A DNA stretch of 49,707 bases from assembly GCA_003141815.1 (NCBI GenBank), contig PLNQ01000055.1:1-49707 (forward strand), written 5' to 3'. Shown in pieces: positions 46,589 to 49,707 of the stretch (positions within the stretch are counted from its first letter, which is position 1; every line of letters begins with the position of its first letter). This DNA comes from Acidimicrobiaceae bacterium. Its GTDB lineage: Bacteria > Actinomycetota > Acidimicrobiia > Acidimicrobiales > RAAP-2. Under the pieces are notes generated by a model that was not told where the DNA came from, searched no databases, and worked only from the letters and a program-made list of their open reading frames with translations. The position numbers were made by a program, and so were the translations under genes.

Positions 46589-46763
46589 CCCGTGTCTACT
46601 GATCGGGGTCAAGGCCAATTTGATAACTCGCATCAGACTGAATATGCTGGAATCGTTTGCTGAATTGTCATCTGATTGTTGCGCTTGGGAGGGGATCTTG
46701 TTGCGGACGTTGGGATGTGGGGGGTGATGACCGGAGTGGGGAGGCAAATCGTTGTTTAAACTC

Positions 46764-47130
46764 ATGAGCGACGAATCAATCAGCAGGGTTGGATCGACTC
46801 CAATGGTTCCTAGAATTGCTGTGATCGGGTGTGGATGCTGGCCTGCCCGGTATCACATCCTGGGTCTGCTGTCCTACGAAGGGGCCGAGTTAGCTGGAAT
46901 CGTGGACCCTAATCCGAACCGCCTCACCGTTGCTCGAGACGCATTCGATGTTCGTGCGTTCGAATCTCTTGACGAACTCCTAGCAGCGGTGAGTATCAAT
47001 GGAGTGGTTTGGCCGCCATCAGCGCTACGTATTGTATGACGGTGCGACATGCTCTTCGAGCCAGACTGCACATCATGATGGAGAAGCACATGATGGTCCG
47101 AGCGAGTGAGCTCATTTTCGCCAGATGTAT
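46764..47130 (+). pseudogene. Gfo/Idh/MocA family oxidoreductase, N-terminal fragment, frameshifted and truncated
   Basis: MVPRIAVIGCGCWPARYHILGLLSYEGAELAGIVDPNPNRLTVARDAFDVRAFESLDELLAAV then, in another frame, RHALRARLHIMMEKHMMVRASE. Confidence 0.75.
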
Positions 47131-47199
47131 TACTGTCGTCGTGGTTACCATCGACCGATGGACTTCAGGTGAACACGTGGTCCGCCCAGTGGTGTTGTT

Positions 47200-49146
47200 G
47201 TGGTGAACTCGAAATCCGTCGATGACCAGATCCGGCTCAAAGTGGGGGAGTTCACCTGCTTCCTTGACGGCGCCGACATCCGGGAACTCTGGATTGGTGG
47301 CCGGCGGATCCTGTCCAGGCTTTACATCGCAGTACGGGACGAAGCGTGGAACACGGTGCCGTACAGCTGTTCCGAGCCTGAGATCTCGATGGGTCTCGAC
47401 GGATTCGACGTGCGGCTAAGGTGCGCGGTCGACGTACCGCCGATCGGGGCCGAGTGGATCGTTAGGATCGCTGCTACCTCGGAGGGTGAGTTCGAGTATG
47501 CAATGGATGGACGGATGTCGAACAGTTTTCGCTTTGCAAAGCTCGGACTCAACCTCCATCATCCGCTTCCCGAAAGCTTGGGGGCCAGGTACGTTGCACG
47601 CTGTGGTGACGAGACGGTCACCGGGAGAATCTCCAGCCTCATCGAACCACAGTTCTACGTCGACGAGAAACTCAGTGGCATGTTCATGCCCTATGAAGAA
47701 CTCGACCTGGAAGTCTCTCACAGTGAGAAGATCGCCTTCCACTTTTCCGGCGACAAGTTCGAAATGCAAGATCATAGGAACTGGACCGACTACAATTTGA
47801 AATCCTATGGCACTCCGCAGTCCGTTCCGGTTCCACTCTCGGCGGAACCGGGTCAGCGTATTTTCCAGTCGGTGCGGATACACTGCGATGCGGCTCGCTC
47901 GACCCTCTCGCATGTGCCTTTGGCGACCGATGTGGCAATCAAGGTTGACCGCTCGCGGATAGTTGTCTTGCCATGTCTGGGTTCGGAATTTCCCGATGAG
48001 ATAGCGACCTTGGACGAACAGGTAGCCGACTTGATTCAAGGCCTCGAACTTGGATTTGTGCGGGTGAATCTCGATCTCACCTCCGAGAAGGCTGCAGAGG
48101 CCGGAACTGCGAGCGTCGAACAAGTCACCGCGTTGGGGTGTCGCGTCGAGTTGGCCCTGGTGTTGTCCCCCGAGGAGGTTAGGGCGAGTGAGGTCGCCCG
48201 ATTGCAGGTGTGGCTCGAACGTGTCCGGCCACACCTCGAACGGGTGGTCGTCCTCGAAGGTCCTAGGGGGTACCGTATCGGGCGGACAGCGACCCCGGGC
48301 CAGAAGGTTCGGGCGCTCCGTGATGTCATCGAGAGTCAGTGTGGGCCGGTCGCGATGGTCGCGGGCACGGAGCAGCACTTCGCCGAACTGAACCGTGCAT
48401 GGCCAGATCTCGACGGCGTCGACGGCGTGGGTTACACGATCTGCCCCCAAGTCCACGCCGCCGACGACGCCTCCATAATGGAAAACAGCTGGGGTCAAGC
48501 CGACACAGTTCTCACTGCCCGCGCTAGAACGGGTCGCCGACCGGTGCACATCTTCTCACTGGCGTTGATCGGCAAGTTCGGCCCGTATCCGGGCGGCATC
48601 CCAGATGTTCCCGTTAGGACGGCATACGGCGATCCACGTCAGTACACGACCTTCGCTGCTGCATGGACTGTGAGCTCGCTCCGCCAACTCATCGACGCCG
48701 AAGCGGCTTCGGCGACCTACTTCGAACTCGCCGGAGACCGCGGGCTTGTCCGGCCTACAACCAGTCCGGATTCGGCCGGTGCGACAGGAACTGACTACGT
48801 TCCCGGACCCGTATACCGAGTGCTCGAGGTCGTGACCCATTGGAACGGGGGCAATCTCGTACGGGTCTCCCGTGTTGAGGGCTCGATGATCATCGGTGTC
48901 GGCATGGAGTGGTCCGATCGCAGCGAGTATCTTCTCGCGAACCTTGAGCCGGTGCCACGGCGAGTTGAACTGTCCAACCTTTCGGGCATGCTCGATGAGG
49001 TGAGCGACATTGATCCGCGCGACTCGTCGGCTCCGGCAGAGTGGGTGGCTCGGGCGAGAGAATCCGTCGTCCAGGTATCTGGGCAGGACTCGGCGGATTT
49101 CGAAATTGGGCCGTACGGTGTCGTCCGGCTTCGGAGTATTCTTTGA
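47200..49146 (+). CDS. Large (~648 aa) protein, putative D-apionate-lactonase-like / glycosidase-like
   Basis: Intact ORF; FTCFLDGADIRELWIGGRRILSRLYIAVRDEAWNTVPYSCSEPEI...FRFAKLGLNLHHPL resembles, from memory, the ApnL-type family; adjacent to a Gfo/Idh/MocA fragment. Confidence 0.45.
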   Translation: MVNSKSVDDQIRLKVGEFTCFLDGADIRELWIGGRRILSRLYIAVRDEAWNTVPYSCSEPEISMGLDGFDVRLRCAVDVPPIGAEWIVRIAATSEGEFEYAMDGRMSNSFRFAKLGLNLHHPLPESLGARYVARCGDETVTGRISSLIEPQFYVDEKLSGMFMPYEELDLEVSHSEKIAFHFSGDKFEMQDHRNWTDYNLKSYGTPQSVPVPLSAEPGQRIFQSVRIHCDAARSTLSHVPLATDVAIKVDRSRIVVLPCLGSEFPDEIATLDEQVADLIQGLELGFVRVNLDLTSEKAAEAGTASVEQVTALGCRVELALVLSPEEVRASEVARLQVWLERVRPHLERVVVLEGPRGYRIGRTATPGQKVRALRDVIESQCGPVAMVAGTEQHFAELNRAWPDLDGVDGVGYTICPQVHAADDASIMENSWGQADTVLTARARTGRRPVHIFSLALIGKFGPYPGGIPDVPVRTAYGDPRQYTTFAAAWTVSSLRQLIDAEAASATYFELAGDRGLVRPTTSPDSAGATGTDYVPGPVYRVLEVVTHWNGGNLVRVSRVEGSMIIGVGMEWSDRSEYLLANLEPVPRRVELSNLSGMLDEVSDIDPRDSSAPAEWVARARESVVQVSGQDSADFEIGPYGVVRLRSIL

Positions 49147-49707
49147 TAACACCGGTCGTACCTCTTGGACCGAACGCGAATAACGTTCGAGTTTACCTGT
49201 GGTTCGGCGTTGTGGACCGTGGTCCCGAGCACCGAGCACCGAGCGCTGGCCCAAACGTTTCTCGCTCATCTGGCTCGGTGGGGGGTAGGTCTTGCCAGCC
49301 GCTCCTTATCGATTCCGGCATGAGGTTCTCCACTTCTCCGATTCACCGACATCCTTGACCTCAGGCAGACGCAGTCCGATAACGCCCTTCACTCACCGAT
49401 GTGGCAAATTCCCAGGTCGGCCATCCACCCATAAGTGAAGCGGGTAGACAAGTTCCGATAGTGGAGCCTGTATTTATCATGAGTTATAACCAGAATCTGT
49501 GGATGCACCATTTGACAAAGGGCACGAAGTACCTTCCTCTTTGAACAGAATAAAGGAACGCTGGCGCTGGAATGCTGAGAGTACATGTTGACGGGGTCAC
49601 GGCGGAGCCATCGGCCACGCTGGACGAACGAGTTGCTGAAGGGGCCCGCCGGAGGCTGGCCGCTATCCTCGAGGCTTAGCGAGTCCAGCATCCTGGAGGC
49701 CGCTCTA

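Noticed and set aside
49572-49679. Short ORF MLRVHVDGVTAEPSATLDERVAEGARRRLAAILEA
   Set aside because: 35 aa, no recognisable domain and near the window edge; cannot distinguish from a chance ORF.
49389-49691. 100-aa minus ORF at the window end
   Set aside because: No recognisable motif and composition not clearly coding; insufficient evidence.
34066-49707. Right-hand att site (direct repeat of the tRNA-Val 3' end)
   Set aside because: Looked for GGTTCGAGTCCTGCAGCGCCCA-like copies downstream and did not find one by eye; the island end may be outside the window.
1-49707. CRISPR array, Cas genes, toxin-antitoxin or known defence system
   Set aside because: No regularly spaced repeats, and no Cas, restriction-modification, Abi or TA family sequences were recognised in the translations.

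Overview
The window is a high-GC, actinobacterial-type chromosome segment with two different halves. Bases 1 to ~34,060 are compact and largely intact. They carry Nnr (partial), MscL with a zinc ribbon, a B12-dependent acyl-CoA mutase pair with isobutyryl-CoA-mutase-like active-site residues, a UbiA-like/UbiE-like pair, two GAF-ANTAR-type proteins, a small stress/envelope cluster, and divergent trpE/trpG. They also carry a nine-gene sugar-acid ABC/oxidative catabolic operon with a divergent IclR regulator, murT/gatD, PlsC and other housekeeping genes. At 34,066 a tRNA-Val(CAC) is followed by a tyrosine integrase. From there to the window end the sequence is a decayed genomic island: a frameshifted integrase plus the C-terminal stub of a second one, broken IS256, IS630, IS21 and IS3 copies, a chimeric ORF, and catabolic genes both intact and decayed. 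The observations I rate highest are: (i) the oxidative sugar-acid operon, which lacks a recognisable 2-keto-3-deoxy-acid dehydratase but contains two non-canonical proteins (U32-like and M24-like); (ii) twin perfect hairpins with identical ACCCCCC loops upstream of murT; (iii) the chimeric A-type-carrier/TPP-enzyme ORF; (iv) the CatC-like / enolase-superfamily / MaoC / CitE cluster; (v) a possible apiose/apionate catabolism remnant. All calls come from reading motifs and the supplied translations. No database search was run.
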